Source: Neocallimastix lanati (nom. inval.)
Lineage: Eukaryota > Neocallimastigomycota > Neocallimastigomycetes > Neocallimastigales > Neocallimastigaceae
Length of the DNA stretch: 64,000 bases
NCBI GenBank assembly: GCA_016946835.1
Contig: JACVTC010000089.1
Span: 155,001 to 219,000, forward strand
Direction of reading: 5' to 3'
Below the pieces are notes generated by a model. The model worked only from the letters and a program-made list of their open reading frames with translations. It was not told the DNA's origin and searched no databases. Position numbers and translations under genes: made by a program. Shown here in pieces: positions 50,382 through 64,000 of the stretch. Each line of letters opens with the position of its first letter. The first letter of the stretch is position 1.

Positions 50382-52927
50382 TTCAAATTCTAAATATACT
50401 ATTCATTGAAATATTATAAGATTATATTAAAATTAAAATTCTATATTCTAGAATGATATATAATAAAGATTAAAAGTATTAAAAATAATATTTTTTAACT
50501 TAACTAAATGTTTAAAAGACATTTCAAACTTTAAAAAAAAAAGTTGATACTATATATATACAAAATATAAAATATAAAATATAATTAATTATCATGACAA
50601 CTTGTCATATTTTATATATTAAAGAAAAAATATTATTTTGTTTATTTTTTATGATATTTTTATCATATCTTAATTAAAATTTAATATTTTTTGACTTTTT
50701 ATTGTTCTAAATAATAAAATAAAGAATTATATGTAAATAAAATAAAAAATATATATATAAAAATAATTATAACAACTAATTATAATATAATAATCACTTA
50801 ATATAAGTTTATTGGTTATTAATATTTAGATCTTTGATTATATATTATCAATAATAATAATTATTTTACAATTAGATTTTTAATCTTAAACTTTTTTTTC
50901 AGTGCATCTTTAATATATTTTAATGTATTTTTTATTTTTTATAAAAAAAAACATTTTTTTTTTAAAATTATATTCAACTGTTTTTTTTAAAATTTATAAT
51001 TATAATACATTCTTAAGGTTTTTTATTTAAAAAAAAAAAAAATAAAATAATAATAATAATAATATGAATTATTTTTATTATTACATAAAAAAAAATTTTT
51101 TATTGATACATTCATAGTTCTTTAATATTTAAAACTTAATTATTATTGTATAAAAAACTATATATATGAAACAAGAATATTTTATTAATTGTGATATTTT
51201 AAATATTTTTAATTTTATTACAACAAATACTTGGTTCATAAAAGAAGTTCAAATTTTTAAATTTTTTATCTTCAAATTTTAAAAAGTTTAGATAATGATT
51301 TTTTTTTTTTTTTTTTTTTTTGTATGAGAGAAATTATATGTATTATTTTAATATATTAAAAATAAAAATATACAATTAATATTTCATAGTATTTTTTTTT
51401 TTTTTTATATTTAAAATAATTTTTAAACTTCAGAAATATATATATAAATAAAGTAAATAATAGTATTTGCAAACTTAAACATACTATTTACAAACTATGC
51501 ATGTAATTGTAAATAAACATTATAATGAACAATAAAAAAAATATTAATAATAATAAAGCAATTACTATAAATTTAAATATTTTATTTAACTTTAAAATAG
51601 TAGTATCTATTAATAAGTGAATTATACTGAGATTAGTTTCAGTTTTTCATAGTCTTTATTTTTGAAATATAATATATATATAAAATGATTAATTATATTT
51701 TTTAAACTTTTCATATTTTTTCATTTTATAATGTTAATTTCTTTAAATGAAAATAACTTTTTATTTTAATTTTTATTCTTAAACTTTAATTATGTGAAAT
51801 TATACTTTTTTTATAAAAAAATTAAAAACTAAAATAAAATAAAATATATAAAAATATATAAAAAAATTAAAAAAAATAAAACATTTTATATAATAAACAT
51901 ATTTATTTATTAAAATTTTAATATATAAATTTTTTTTAAAAAAAAAAAAAACTTTTTCATCACTAATTAAATCATTTCAATGAAATAAATGTTCTAGATT
52001 TTAAAATAAAATAAAATATACAAAATAAAATATACATTTATAAAATAATTTTTTAATAATATAATTATAATTAAAGAAAACTTTCTTAACTTTAATTACC
52101 TCTAATATTTATTTTAATTTTTATTTTTTTTATTTTTATTTTTTTATGTTTATTTTATTTTTTTTTAAATATTTTTTTTTTTATAAATGAAGTTTTAATG
52201 AATTAGAAAGTACTAAATTAAATATATATATATTATAAAAATTTATATTATTAATGTATAACTTTTTTTCTTTTTCTTTTTATTTAAGATTAATCAATTA
52301 ATAAAAAAGTATTATCAATTTTGTGATTACTCTTTTATTTCTTTTTTTTTTTTTTCTTTAATCCAAATATTTTTTTTTAAAGTACATAATATGATTTATA
52401 CTAAATTTTTTTTTTATTTTTTTTTTAAATTAAAAATTTAAAGTTATTTTTTTAAATTAATACTCCATAAAAATTCAATTTTATAAAAAAATGAATGAAA
52501 TTATATTAAATTTTTTTTATTTAATTATTTTTAAATTTATTATTTTATTATTTAAATATTAAATTTAAAAAAAAAATAACTTGATTTTTGAGAAATATAA
52601 TATTGTTAAAATATATTTTTTAAGTTTATATCAATTTAATATTTATATAATGATATAATATTGAATGTTATCCGTATAAATGTACAAAAAAAAAAAAAAG
52701 ATATCGGCATCATTAAATATTCTAAAGAAAAATAAATCCTATTTTATAAAAGCAATAATAAAAATTAATATTTATGTTAATTATTAAATAAAAATAAAAT
52801 AAAATTATATAACTTCAATTTATTTTCTATTTATCTTTTTATTAATATTATATTACATATATATTTTATTTTTTTTTTTTTTATTTTTATTTTTTAATTT
52901 TTTCTCTCTTTTTCTTATTTATTTATC

Positions 52928-52958
<31 letters not shown>

Positions 52959-53266
52959 TAAGACATATTTAAATTTCTATATAAATAAAATAAAATTTTA
53001 TTTAAAAATTATATTTAAAGTATATGTTAATAAAAAAAGTTTTATATATTTTATATAATTATTATTAAAATTATAAAACATTTAAAAACTCTTTTGTAAT
53101 AACTATAATATCATAATAAATATATATGATTAATAACTAAATTGATTATAGTTATTCAAAAACTTTAAAATTTTTTAAAAAGATTTTTTTTATTCATTTT
53201 TGTTTAAAGTTTTTGAATATGTAATTTATATATTTAATTATATTTGTCTTTTTGTAAACCTATTAC

Positions 53267-53312
<46 letters not shown>

Positions 53313-54160
53313 GACATCAATCTAGTATTCGATAAAATTAAAGTTATTTTATAATTGACCTTTTTAAAAAATATATATATATTTAAATTAAAAAATAAGT
53401 TAAATATCTATTTAAAATATCTTTAATTATATATATATAAAAGAACATAGTGAAAAGAAAAGTTTAATAATTTTAAAGTTTAATTTAAATTATAACTTTA
53501 ATTAGTAATATTATAAAAACTTTATTTCTATTCTTTTTTAATTATTATGGTATTGATTGAATTAAGTACGAAAAAATTAAAAAAAAAAAAAAAAAAAAAA
53601 AGGAAAAAAAAACTTATATTTCTTAAATATTATTATTCAAAATGATATTGTATATTTTATGAATAATAGAATGATTGATATTATCTAATTACAAATTTAA
53701 TTATTAATAAAAATAAATAATTAAATAAAAGGCAAAGGTGTTATAACATATAGATTTTTTTAGAATTACTCAATTTCATTATTAGCTTTATTCTTTCTAT
53801 TTATATTTACAATTATTATTTATTTTTTTTTCTATAAAAAAAAGTAGTTTATATATTATAAAAATTATTAATTCAATGATTTAATATATAAATTTATTAT
53901 ATATACTATAAAAAGTATTAATTCAATAATTTTATGTATAAATTTATTATATATATATATTTTTTTTTAATAAAATATTTATTTCATAATAATTAATATT
54001 TTATTTTATTCTGTTTTTGTTTTTTGTTTGTTTTTTCTTTTGTTTCTAATTTTCTAAATAACCACAATAAATGTTGTTGTATAAACATTTGAAAAAAACT
54101 TAACTATTTCTACTAATATTTAATTAAACTTCAATTAATATTTTGGAAAAGTTTTCATTA
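49510..54160. other. Gene desert
   Basis: More than 4.6 kb of DNA close to 90% A+T, with homopolymers and dinucleotide TA tracts. No frame on either strand has a balanced composition, and no RNA gene was recognised. Confidence 0.55.
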
Positions 54161-54164
54161 TTTA

Positions 54165-54370
54165 ATGATGAAAACCGTGGAAGTCATTGAACTATCTCCA
54201 GCAACATTTGCATTCATGTGACTGGTAAAGAGTGTCATCTACCTTTGCTTAGAGGTTATAAAAGGAGTGTTCAGGCCAAACTGGTATTATCAATTAATAA
54301 ATATTGTGGCCGTTGAATCATTGTATATGCTTGTGACCCGTATTGAAAATTACACATTCTAGGTTTCATT
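54165..54370. other. Isolated GC-richer block, unassigned
   Basis: About 200 bp with near-normal base composition (GAAAACCGTGGAAGTCATTG ... GAGTGTTCAGGCCAAACTGG). A plus frame reads VTGKECHLPLLRGYKRSVQA-KLVLS but has stops on both sides. It is possibly a gene or element fragment; no family recognised. Confidence 0.4.
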
Positions 54371-55001
54371 AACATATAAATATATATATGGTATTGTGTA
54401 AAAGGCTATTAATTATTGAAATAATATAATTAAAGTAATATAATTTAAATTTTTTTTAGTTATAAAATGTATCAAATATTTTAATAACAAAATAACTTTA
54501 ATTTATAATATTTCAGGATATTTTTTATTATTGTTATTTTCCTTACTACTATTTATTTGTTGACAATTATTATAATAATATAATACTAATTATTTATTAT
54601 TATTATTATTATTATTATTTATTATAGTTATTTATTAATATTATTTATGATTATTATTTATTATTATTATATATTATTATCATTATATACTATTATCATA
54701 TACTATTATTATTTTCTGTACAATGAAACTAAAGTATTATTAAATATATATAATTATTTTTTACAATTTTATGACTACAATTACTAAAAGAAATTACTAA
54801 ATGAACTTTTATTAAAATATATAATAACTCTAAATATATTATTTTTAATTTGATTGTTTAATTTCAGGTTATCCCGATGATTTATCAAATATTAAATGAA
54901 TAACAAAAATGAAGCATTAATGCATTTCGAATAAATACAAAGAAGTGATGCCAACATAAATGTATGTTAATTTTCTTTTGCTACATGGAAAAAAAAAAAA
55001 A

Positions 55002-55032
<31 letters not shown>

Positions 55033-55319
55033 TTTAAAATAAATTTATTAATATATTCAAATTAATTAAAATTTCCATATTTCCATATTCTATCAATTAA
55101 TTATTCATATAATATAATATTTAATTCTAAAATTGTTAGAACTATTGCTTAATAAAATGATGATATTTTTAATAGAATTCAATTTCTTTTTAATATACTA
55201 ATATTTATAATATATGTCAAATATATAATATTATATCATTTCATATAATTTTTAATTTATTTACCAAACAAAAAATATAAATATGTTAATATAATAAAAC
55301 AATAAATTACAAATATATT

Positions 55320-55660
55320 ATTAATAATTATTTAATTATTATTATTTAATTATTATTATTTAATTATTATTTAATTATTATTATTTAATATTATTTAATT
55401 ATTTAATTATTATTATTTAATTATTATTATGTAATTATTATTATTATTTAATTATTAATTATTATTTATTATTTATTATTTATTATTTATTATTTATTAT
55501 TTATTATTTATTATTTATTATTTATTATTTATTATTTATTATTTATTATTTATTATTTATTATTTTATTATTTATTATTTATTATTTATTATTTATTATT
55601 TATTAATAAATACTCTTTTTTTTATTATTTATTATTTATTATTTATTATTTATTTTTTAC
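55320..55660. repeat. (TTATTTA)n heptamer and related array
   Basis: ATTATTTA/ATTATTATTTA units grading into about 25 near-perfect 7-bp TTATTTA units (55450-55655), with one interruption near 55610-55622. Confidence 0.85.
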
Positions 55661-56204
55661 ACTCATGTGTATTATTCATTTAGTCATATAATACTAATTA
55701 TTAATTATAATTATTGATTATTTAATTATTAATTATTGATTAATTATTTATTTATTTTATCCCTAAAAAATAATATTATTTTTACGATTCAAATATAGTA
55801 TTTTAAAAATAAAATAAAATATCAAAAGAATAAGATAGAATAAAACATATTTTTAAGTATATTCCAACACTTAAACATAATATAAAATAAAGTAGTTATT
55901 TAAAACATTTTGTAATAATTGCTAACAATAATACTAGAATCTAATAATTTCGAAGTTGTTTTCAAAGTAATTTAACTTTTTCTTTTTATTTTTTAACCCT
56001 TTTCTAAAAAATTTTTTTATTAAATAGAATGTATATATTATAATATATAATCATTATAATGAATTATATATAGTATATATAGTAATATATTGTTCATATC
56101 TTAATTCTATATTTTTAAAAATTAAATTACAACTAACAAAAAGATAATTATTTTGTAATAAAAAAAAATATATAATAAATATATGCATTATTAAAAGTAA
56201 AAGA

Positions 56205-56570
56205 ATCTAGTACATTTCGCAATCGTTCATTTCGAAATGTGATGTATTTTCGTATGTCGCTTGTTTTTTTTAATAATTAAATAAATAATTATATAAATAA
56301 TAAATATTCATTTTTTTTATATATATAATTTATTAATATTCAATTGTAAAAATAATTTTTTATAATTCTTTTTTAATAAAATATATTATTATTTCTTTTG
56401 AAATAATATTTAATACTATTTAATTGAAAAAATATAATATTATTTATATATATAATTGTATTAATAAAATAATTAATAAATCCATACATTTTTAAGATAT
56501 AGAATATCTTAAAAATGTATGGATTTATTTAAATTTATTATAAGCCACATTGTGAAATACACTATCTCCA
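56205..56570. mobile_element. MITE-like element with central perfect palindrome
   Basis: About 365 bp. Left end GTACATTTCGCAATCG; right end, as reverse complement, GTGTATTTCACAATGTGGCT. Internally a perfect 23-bp palindrome (56478-56500 and 56504-56526, 3-nt loop) is centred on AAGATAT-AGA-ATATCTT. The right arm shares its sequence with 20213-20260 and 43480-43510. No clear target duplication was found. Confidence 0.6.
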
Positions 56571-57599
56571 AAATATTATATATAAAAAGGTTAGAGTATT
56601 TTTTCTAAAAATATTTATATTATTATCCTTACCAAAATCCTTTTTACTGAAATAAAAAAATAATTATATATAACATTCTCTTATACATTTATTATCAAAT
56701 AAAAGAAAAAATAATAATAATAATAAAAAATAAAATTCGTTTTTATTTTGTCTAAAATGTATCTGAAATATTATAAATATTAAATTATATTGATATAGAT
56801 AATAATTAAAATTATTTATATCAATATTCGAAATTTATTTATTTTTATTTTTATTACTTTTATCTTTATAAAATTACTTCAAATATTATTATTATTATAA
56901 TCATTATTTTACTTTTTGTAACCATTATTAAATATATAAACTAAAGAAGGTGAAAAAAAAAGTTCAAAAGGATGATTTCAAATTAATTTATATAAGAAAT
57001 AAAAGAAAAAACTAATTTTTAATTTATAATTATTTTAATATAATTATAGATGAAGTACTTAAAGAAATAAAAAAAAAAAATACATTTTATTTATTATCTT
57101 TACAGTACATTTAAATCGTTCTTTTTTTTTTTTTTTTTTTTTTTTATTATTAGTATTTTTTTTTTAATTTTACTTTTTTTATTATTTCCTTCTTTTTTTT
57201 TTAATATTTCCAAATTTGAGAAATGGCGTAATTTTAAAATAATATTCAATATATATTAAAAAATTTAAATACTATTTCTATTAAAGATAGATATATATCT
57301 TCATATAATATATATATGAAATTCATATAACCATATTTTTGTCTATAAATAATAAAATAATAATTAATAATAATAAATAATAAATAATAAAATAATTAAT
57401 ACTAAATATTAATTGTATAAAGCTTAAATACTAATATATATTTAAAATAATGATATAGGTTATTAATTTTTATATATGTACATGTATTTTTTTAATTATT
57501 ATTATTATTATTATTATTATTTACTTTTTTTATTTTTTATTTTTTTTCATTTTTCGTTCACCACATTCTCTTTAAAGTATTTTTAGGAAGAAAATAAAA

Positions 57600-57750
57600 A
57601 CATATAATATTGTGAAATCGATGTGGCTGTAGTATCTTGATTTTGGGGTTCTGAAATAGTCAATAAGCGTAATTGTAAAAAGAATTGAATATTGGATTTA
57701 GTTCTTCATTTAGTTGGACAATTGATGTCTTTTATATATATATATATAAA
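57600..57750 (-). other. Candidate terminal exon or coding relic, unassigned
   Basis: A minus frame of 47 codons between stops, RTKSNIQFFLQLRLLTIS then EPQNQDTTATSISQYYMFLF, ends at a TAA. Its composition is balanced in contrast to all flanking DNA, and a possible acceptor (AATGAAG) precedes it. No upstream exon was found and I do not recognise the sequence. Confidence 0.3.
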
Positions 57751-58046
57751 TGTTTATTCAGAAAAAGTATATATATAAAATAGAAGGAATTTAATTTTGT
57801 TGATGATGGTCATTAATGATAATGGATGAAAAAAAAAATGAAATTAAAAAAAAAAAATGGAGGTATATGGTTATTTTAAATGGGACATATTTTTGATAAG
57901 TGAGGAGTTAAAAATAATCAATGTTCATAACTTTTTTGTTGCATAAGAACTTGTGGTTAGAGTTTTCTAAAGTCTAATTGAATTTCTATTTATAGGAGGC
58001 TCATAATGAAATAAGGAGTAATTTATACCAATTATTTATCATTAAT

Positions 58047-58385
<339 letters not shown>

Positions 58386-61300
58386 ATATTAAAAACAATA
58401 TTGACTTTTTTTATATTCTCCAAAAATAAATATGATTTATTCAAAATATCAAAGATTTATATTAATATGTAAATTTCTATTAGTAATGATATAATATAAT
58501 CTAATATATTATATAATATATGAGTATAATTTGAAAAACCTCAATAAAGAAATTTTTTCATATCACATTTTTACATATATAAACAATTCAATATCAAAAT
58601 ATATAGAAATATTTTATGTTTTAATAATATATTTATCAATATATAACTTTATGATATTATATGTGATAATTATATATATTAAAATTAATATATTACAATA
58701 TATTATACAATATGAATATTCATTTGATAATTTATTTTCATGATTTTTTAGAAAAATTTAAAAACTACGCAATATAAATTTTAATTATTATAATGAAAGA
58801 ATTTTTTTTTAAAAATTTAAATTAATATATACAATATATTGATAATATATGGTGAGAAGTTGATAACTATTTTAGTAAAAAAGAATGAATAATTATATAT
58901 CATAAAGTATATTCTAATATATATATGTATTAGAATAATTATAATTAATATTATAATATATTAATAATATATTATTTACGTATATAGTACATATATTTAT
59001 ATAATTCTATATATAAATGCAATAAATTGAATTTATATTACAATTATATTATTATTGAGTTCAATTCATTTGTTAAGATATATTCATAATTTCTATTATT
59101 AAATTATATGTAAATAATATATTACCAATTGATTTATTATATATTTTATACAATATTAAATATTAATAATAGTAAAAAAATAATAAATAATAAATAATAA
59201 ATTGTAATTAATAAATAATATATAATAATTAATAATAAATAATAAATATATTTTTTCTATATTCTTCCTTATTTTTATTTTTTTTTATTGTATTTTTTTT
59301 TTATTTCATATATAAATACTATTTTTTTCTATGATTTTAATGATTTCATAAAATTTTAAAACAAAAGTAAAAATTAAAAAAAAGATTTTTTTATTTTTAT
59401 TTTATTTTATTATTTTTTTTTATTTACTAGTTTCAAGAATTAAATATTTTTTATATTTATTTAGAAACGGAATAATAATAATAATAAAAATTAAAAGTTA
59501 TAATAAAATATAAATAAAGATTTAATGAGATAATATTAAAGAATAAAAGATATTATTTTTAATTTCTTAAATTTATTATATATATTATTTATATATAAGA
59601 AGAAATTTTAGAAATTTAAATTCAATTTTATTTCTATAAGTGCATTTAAAACAAATAAGACTAAAACAAAAATTGATTATTTTAAGAAAAATAAATATAG
59701 TTGAAATCGGAATTAGTATAATAGAAATAGGTTCTTAATTAATCATTTTTGTAATAACAAAAAAAAAGAAAAAAAAAAAAAAATTAAAAGAAAATAAAAC
59801 TTTTTTTTTTTAAATATTGTTAATTTTCAATTTTATTAATATTAAATATAGTAAAACTTAGTTAATAATAATAATAAAAGAAAAAAGTAAAAAAAAATAA
59901 TAAAAATATATATAAAAAAATCTTTTTTATATTTTTAGTATATAATAATTATAATTCATACCTTATTAAGTCAATTGTAAATATTTGTAAAATTTTATAT
60001 AAACTTATTATTTTCTAAAAATATTATATGATAGTATAGATTTAGTAGTAAGCATAAACTAAAGATAAAACATACGTTTAAGCTTCATAGCATAATTAGT
60101 AAATATAGAGGAATATTAAAATAAGAAATCCCATTGAATTATGAAATGCATTAAATAAAAAAAGAGAAAAAGAAAAAGATTTTATAATATAAAAATAATT
60201 TCCCCTTTTCAAAAGAAAAAAAAATTGATTATATATATATATTTTTAAACAAAAACGAAAAAATAATAAAATATTAACAAAAACAAAAAAAAGTATATAT
60301 AAAAACGAACAAAATAATATAACAAACATTAAACTAAAGAAAAAACTAAAAAAAAAAAAAATTAAATGCATTAAAAAATTTGAATAAAAGCAATAAAATA
60401 AAATTTTCTTATTATAATTATTAGAAAATTTATTTTTTTCTATATTTTTTCTTCAATTATATTTATGTATAATATAATTTGTACATAAAATAAAGTTGAT
60501 TAAAGAATATCTTTATTAGTTTTTCTTTTATATTATTTCAGGACAAAGAAAATTCTGGAAAAATAGGTTTTTATTTTTATTGAAATTTTTTATTTTATTA
60601 AATATAGAAATACTTTTTCTTTATTTTTTTAGGAGTTTTTAAGTTTATTTATTTTTATTATTTTTTGATTCTATTAGTTTAATTTATAATAAATATATAT
60701 TAAATATTTATTAGTTATTTTATTTATAAAATCATAACTTATTAGTTTATTAAAAATATTTAAATATATATTTTAATTTAATTATTAAAACTTCTATTAT
60801 TATTTTTTTTAATTTTATTTCTAGTGAAAATAAAAAAAAAAAAAAAGAAAAAAAAAAAAAAAAGAAAAAGAATTTCAGAATTTTTTAAAATATTTTTGAC
60901 ATAAGAATGCCAATTTTCATTTTATGAGATCTTTTTATATTATATATAAAAAATTCATTTTTATGCAAAAATAATATATTAAAAGTTATTGATAGCTCCA
61001 GAAATATATTAAAAGCAAACGAATAAACAAATATTCAATAATATTAAAAATTACTTATGATTTAATTAAAAAATATATTTAAATAATTTTGTTTAATAAG
61101 AAAAAAAAATATTAATTGTTTTATCAGATTATATAAAATAAATTAATCTTTTTTTTTTTCTGTTTTTAAGTCTTAAAAAAGGAAAGTAATATCTTAGTTA
61201 TAAAATAAGCAATAAATTATTTTTTTGCTTAAAAATAATAATTTAAATATTACAATTACCAAAAAAATTTTTTTTAAAATAAGACATTAAACAAAAGAAA

Positions 61301-62254
61301 AGTATTTTAAGATAAATAATATTTATTTAAGTGAAGAATAACTAATAATTGAATTTTAAAAAGTAGACCTTTACAAAAATTATATTCTTTACGTTAATAA
61401 TATTATTGTAAGAAAACAAATAATATAGAAAAATTAAATTTATTTTAATATTATATTTTTCTTTATTCTTTTTTTATTTAAGAAAAATAAATAAAAAAAG
61501 ATAAAAAAAAAGAAGAAAAAAATATTGGAAAATAATTAAATAAAATTATCTAATATAAAAAATAATAAAATAAAAAAAAATCTGTTTTAAAGGAATTTTT
61601 TTTATTAAAAGAAGTCCTAAACCAGGAAAATTAAAAAATATCGAATTAAAGCCAAATAAAGCAAAAAAAAATTAAGCAAGCAAAAAAGAAAAAAAAATAA
61701 TAAAAAAAAAACGAATAAGCAAATAAAAAAAAATAAAAACAAACAAACAAAAAAAAAAAACAAAAATACAAAAAAATACTAAAAAATACAAAAATACAAA
61801 AACAAACAAACAAACAAAAAAAAAAAAAAAAAAAAATAACAAAAGAAACATCAAATAGTAATACTAAAAAAAAAAAAAATTGTAAAAAAATTATTAAAGA
61901 AAAAGAGAATTTTTCATTATTATCGAAAATTTTTCAATTCTAAAATTAATATTATGCAATAATATTAAAAAATTAATATATTAACAGTAATAATAATATA
62001 ATAATAAAAGGAAGAGTTTTCATAAGAAAAATTTAATAATATAAAAAAATAAGTATCTATTATAATATCGAGGTATTATTAAATATTTTTATTGGAAATT
62101 TTTCATTTAAAAAACAAAACAAAAAAACAAAAATAAAAATAATAATAAAAAAAGCTAATAAATTAATAATAACAAAAACAATTTAAGCGAAGTGAATAAA
62201 AAAAAAATTGGAGAAAATAATATATTATAAAACAAAGTAATAAAAAATATCATA
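58386..62254. other. Gene-free region upstream of the CK1 gene
   Basis: DNA close to 90% A+T without any credible exon. The last 600 bp are strikingly A-rich on the plus strand (61500-62250; many A-runs broken by C or G, e.g. 61740-61840), as expected of a 5' leader or promoter for the kinase gene that follows. No TATA or other element can be singled out. Confidence 0.5.
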
Positions 62255-63304
62255 ATGGTAATTTTAGCAGGTCAATGGGAAGTAATTGAAAAGCTTTCTG
62301 AAGGTACCTTCGGACAAGTATTTTCAGCATTAAATATTCGTACTAATACAAAAGTAGCAGTAAAACGTGAACCAGCAACAATTGATTATCCTCAATTGGA
62401 ACATGAAAGAGATATGTATTCTTGTTTATTCCAGCCAAGTCATAATAAAATGATTACTAGGTATGGTAATGCTAGTTATAATATGAATTCTATGGATATG
62501 AGATATTATCATCGTAATTATGATAAAATAAAAAACCAAAATATGGATAGACCAATAGGAATTCCAAAGGTATTTCATATGGGTGTTGAAGGTAATTGGA
62601 ATATATTAGTTATGGAGCAATTAGGACCATCACTAAGGGATATTCAAAATTCATCACCAACTGGTAAACTTACTTTAAGAGCTGTTGCTTATTGTGGTAT
62701 GGAACTTATTAATCGATTCCAATTTATTCATTCGAAAGGTATTGTTTTTCGTGATGTTAAACCTGATCAATTTTGTGTTGGTAATGTAAATATTCCAAAA
62801 GATCAAACTATATATGTTGTTGATTTTGGACTCTCATCATTTTATCGTGATCCAGTAACAAAAAGACATATACCATTTAGAAAACCAATGAAAGGACGCT
62901 CACGTGTTGGTACTGCAAGATATGCAAGTGTAAATGTTCATGAAGGCTATGATCACACACGCAGAGATGATTTAGAATCTTTAGCTTATGTTCTTATAGA
63001 TTTAGCCAAAGCTTCTCTTCCATGGATGGGTATTAAGGCCTCTTCCTCAAGAGAAGGTTGGGCAAAAATTAGAATTAGAAAAAGAGAAGCAACATTATAC
63101 GAAATATGCGGTAATTTACCAAACGAATTTGCGAAATTTTTAGATTATACAAGAAATTTAGGTTTTATGGAAGAACCAGATTATATGTATTGTTATAAGT
63201 TATTTGAACAACTCTATAGACGTTTAACTCCGTATAATTCTACTTTTAATAATTTTAATAGAAGACATGGTATAAAGGATCGTATTGAGTGGATCGAAAA
63301 TTAA
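62255..63304 (+). CDS. Casein kinase 1 family protein kinase
   Basis: Intronless, 349 aa, almost only the kinase domain. CK1 hallmarks: glycine loop SEGTFG (15-20), VAVK with K37, catalytic FRDVKPDQF (D167), DFGLSSFYRDP (D190), the CK1 signature in place of APE, VGTARYASVNVHEG (about 218-231), RRDDLESLAYVLIDL, LPWMG and the C-lobe end ...YDYLY-like FEQLYRRL. Serine replaces the first Gly of the usual GxGxFG, and about 30 Asn/Tyr/Met-rich residues (66-95) are inserted after helix C before the IGIPKVF strand; the canonical family has a short loop there. The long C-terminal tail of membrane-bound CK1 forms, with its prenyl or palmitoyl signal, is absent. The A-rich leader ends ATATCATAATGG at the start, the first ATG of the frame. 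Ser/Thr kinase activity is expected; the specific role is unknown. Confidence 0.95.
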   Translation: MVILAGQWEVIEKLSEGTFGQVFSALNIRTNTKVAVKREPATIDYPQLEHERDMYSCLFQPSHNKMITRYGNASYNMNSMDMRYYHRNYDKIKNQNMDRPIGIPKVFHMGVEGNWNILVMEQLGPSLRDIQNSSPTGKLTLRAVAYCGMELINRFQFIHSKGIVFRDVKPDQFCVGNVNIPKDQTIYVVDFGLSSFYRDPVTKRHIPFRKPMKGRSRVGTARYASVNVHEGYDHTRRDDLESLAYVLIDLAKASLPWMGIKASSSREGWAKIRIRKREATLYEICGNLPNEFAKFLDYTRNLGFMEEPDYMYCYKLFEQLYRRLTPYNSTFNNFNRRHGIKDRIEWIEN

Positions 63305-63423
63305 TAAAAGAAAAAGACCTTTTGTGGCCATATATTAATTTTGTTTTATTTTTAGTAATGAAATGTTTGAAAAATGCCAAAATAATAGTAATAAAGGAAA
63401 AAAAAATAAATTAAACAGAAAAA

Positions 63424-63465
<42 letters not shown>

Positions 63466-64000
63466 AAAAATAAAAAATGGAAATTTAATATATATATGTA
63501 TATAGATAGTATATATATATTTAATTTTATTTTATTCATTTTTAATATTTTACTATGTCAAGAACAAACATTTAACATATATGTTTAAACATTGTGAATG
63601 ATTTATTTTTAATTAATAATAAAATACATTCAAAACATTCTCAATAAAAGTATATCTATTTTTACATCAATAAAATATATAAAGTTTTTATTTTTTATTT
63701 TTTTATTCTAAAGTTTTTTTTTTTTTTTTTTTTTATTTTTTTATTTTTTTTTTAAAAATTTATATTTTTTTTAATAAATAGTATATTATTTTTTAAATAT
63801 GTAGTTTATTCATTTTTATTTTAATTTAATTTATTTTTATTTTATTTTATTTTTAAATGTTTTATTATATTAATTGTTATATAAAATTTTATAATATTTA
63901 TAAAAAATTATAAAATAATTAGTATATAAATATTTAGAATATAAAAGTATTTTTTTAATTTTATTCCATTTTTTTTCTCTTTTTCTACCGATATCCATTA
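63305..64000. other. 3' flank of CK1 gene
   Basis: Poly(A) tract at 63428-63463, AATAAA-like signals at 63617, 63642 and 63669, and T-runs near 63715-63760. One or more of these probably serve as polyadenylation sites. No further gene to the end of the window. Confidence 0.5.

Noticed and set aside
50153-50419. Plus frame with a start codon and a hydrophobic N-terminus
   Set aside because: Composition equals the surrounding AT-rich DNA, followed by a TTTTA and ATT repeat; no homology recognised.
55320-55660. Regular short repeats considered as a CRISPR-like array
   Set aside because: A 7-bp unit repeats without unique spacers: a simple tandem repeat.
60096-60371. Minus-strand hydrophobic frame of 91 codons
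   Set aside because: Composed of A-run translations (Phe/Leu/Ile/Tyr), no motif, and lies in the A-rich leader region of the CK1 gene.

Overview
This window is about 64 kb of extremely AT-rich (roughly 85% A+T) eukaryotic DNA. It has split genes with short AT-rich introns, asparagine-rich coding stretches and very long ATT, TTTA and poly(A/T) tracts. A relic with glutamine amidotransferase and indole-glycerol-phosphate synthase fused in the fungal order points to a fungus. The composition and gene style best fit an anaerobic gut fungus (Neocallimastigomycota). That placement is inference: there is no rRNA or other taxonomic marker here.

Layout. 1-5437 (-): a 13-exon BLM/Sgs1-type RecQ helicase, its 3' end outside the window. 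6787-9842 (-): a carotenoid-oxygenase/RPE65-family protein that appears to lack three of the four iron-binding histidines. 12579-13030 (-): a small myristoylated SVIP-like p97/VCP adaptor. 13713-17695 (+): a Ty1/copia retrotransposon with both LTRs but no integrase, inserted in an ATT microsatellite. 18248-22160: a second copia relic, a Ty3/gypsy integrase fragment and a LINE reverse-transcriptase relic, two of which carry copies of one GT...AG-bounded repeat. 23252-24550 (-): a single-pass membrane protein. 28902-31890: a Mutator-like (MULE) transposon with terminal inverted repeats, a 9-bp target duplication, a decayed FLYWCH transposase and a nested 366-bp MITE. 33125-37445: a graveyard of pseudogenes (sugar transporter, TrpG-TrpC, LINE). 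39914-42231 (-): a four-exon F-box protein. 42780-46475: mobile-element remnants, a YD-repeat pseudogene and a tandem duplication. 46.5-62.2 kb: essentially no coding sequence, only repeats, a GC-rich hairpin and MITEs. 62255-63304 (+): an intronless casein kinase 1 family kinase.

The intact genes are unrelated housekeeping or signalling genes (DNA repair, p97 adaptor, F-box, CK1) and do not form a cluster. The most unusual items are: the metal-ligand-less carotenoid-oxygenase homologue; the intron-like repeat pair; a copia primer-binding site matching the anticodon arm of tRNA-Lys(CUU), which suggests half-tRNA priming; and the MULE/MITE family with intact target duplications. Exon models were assembled by hand from splice signals, reading phase and family motifs. 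For the RecQ and F-box genes every junction is phase-consistent.
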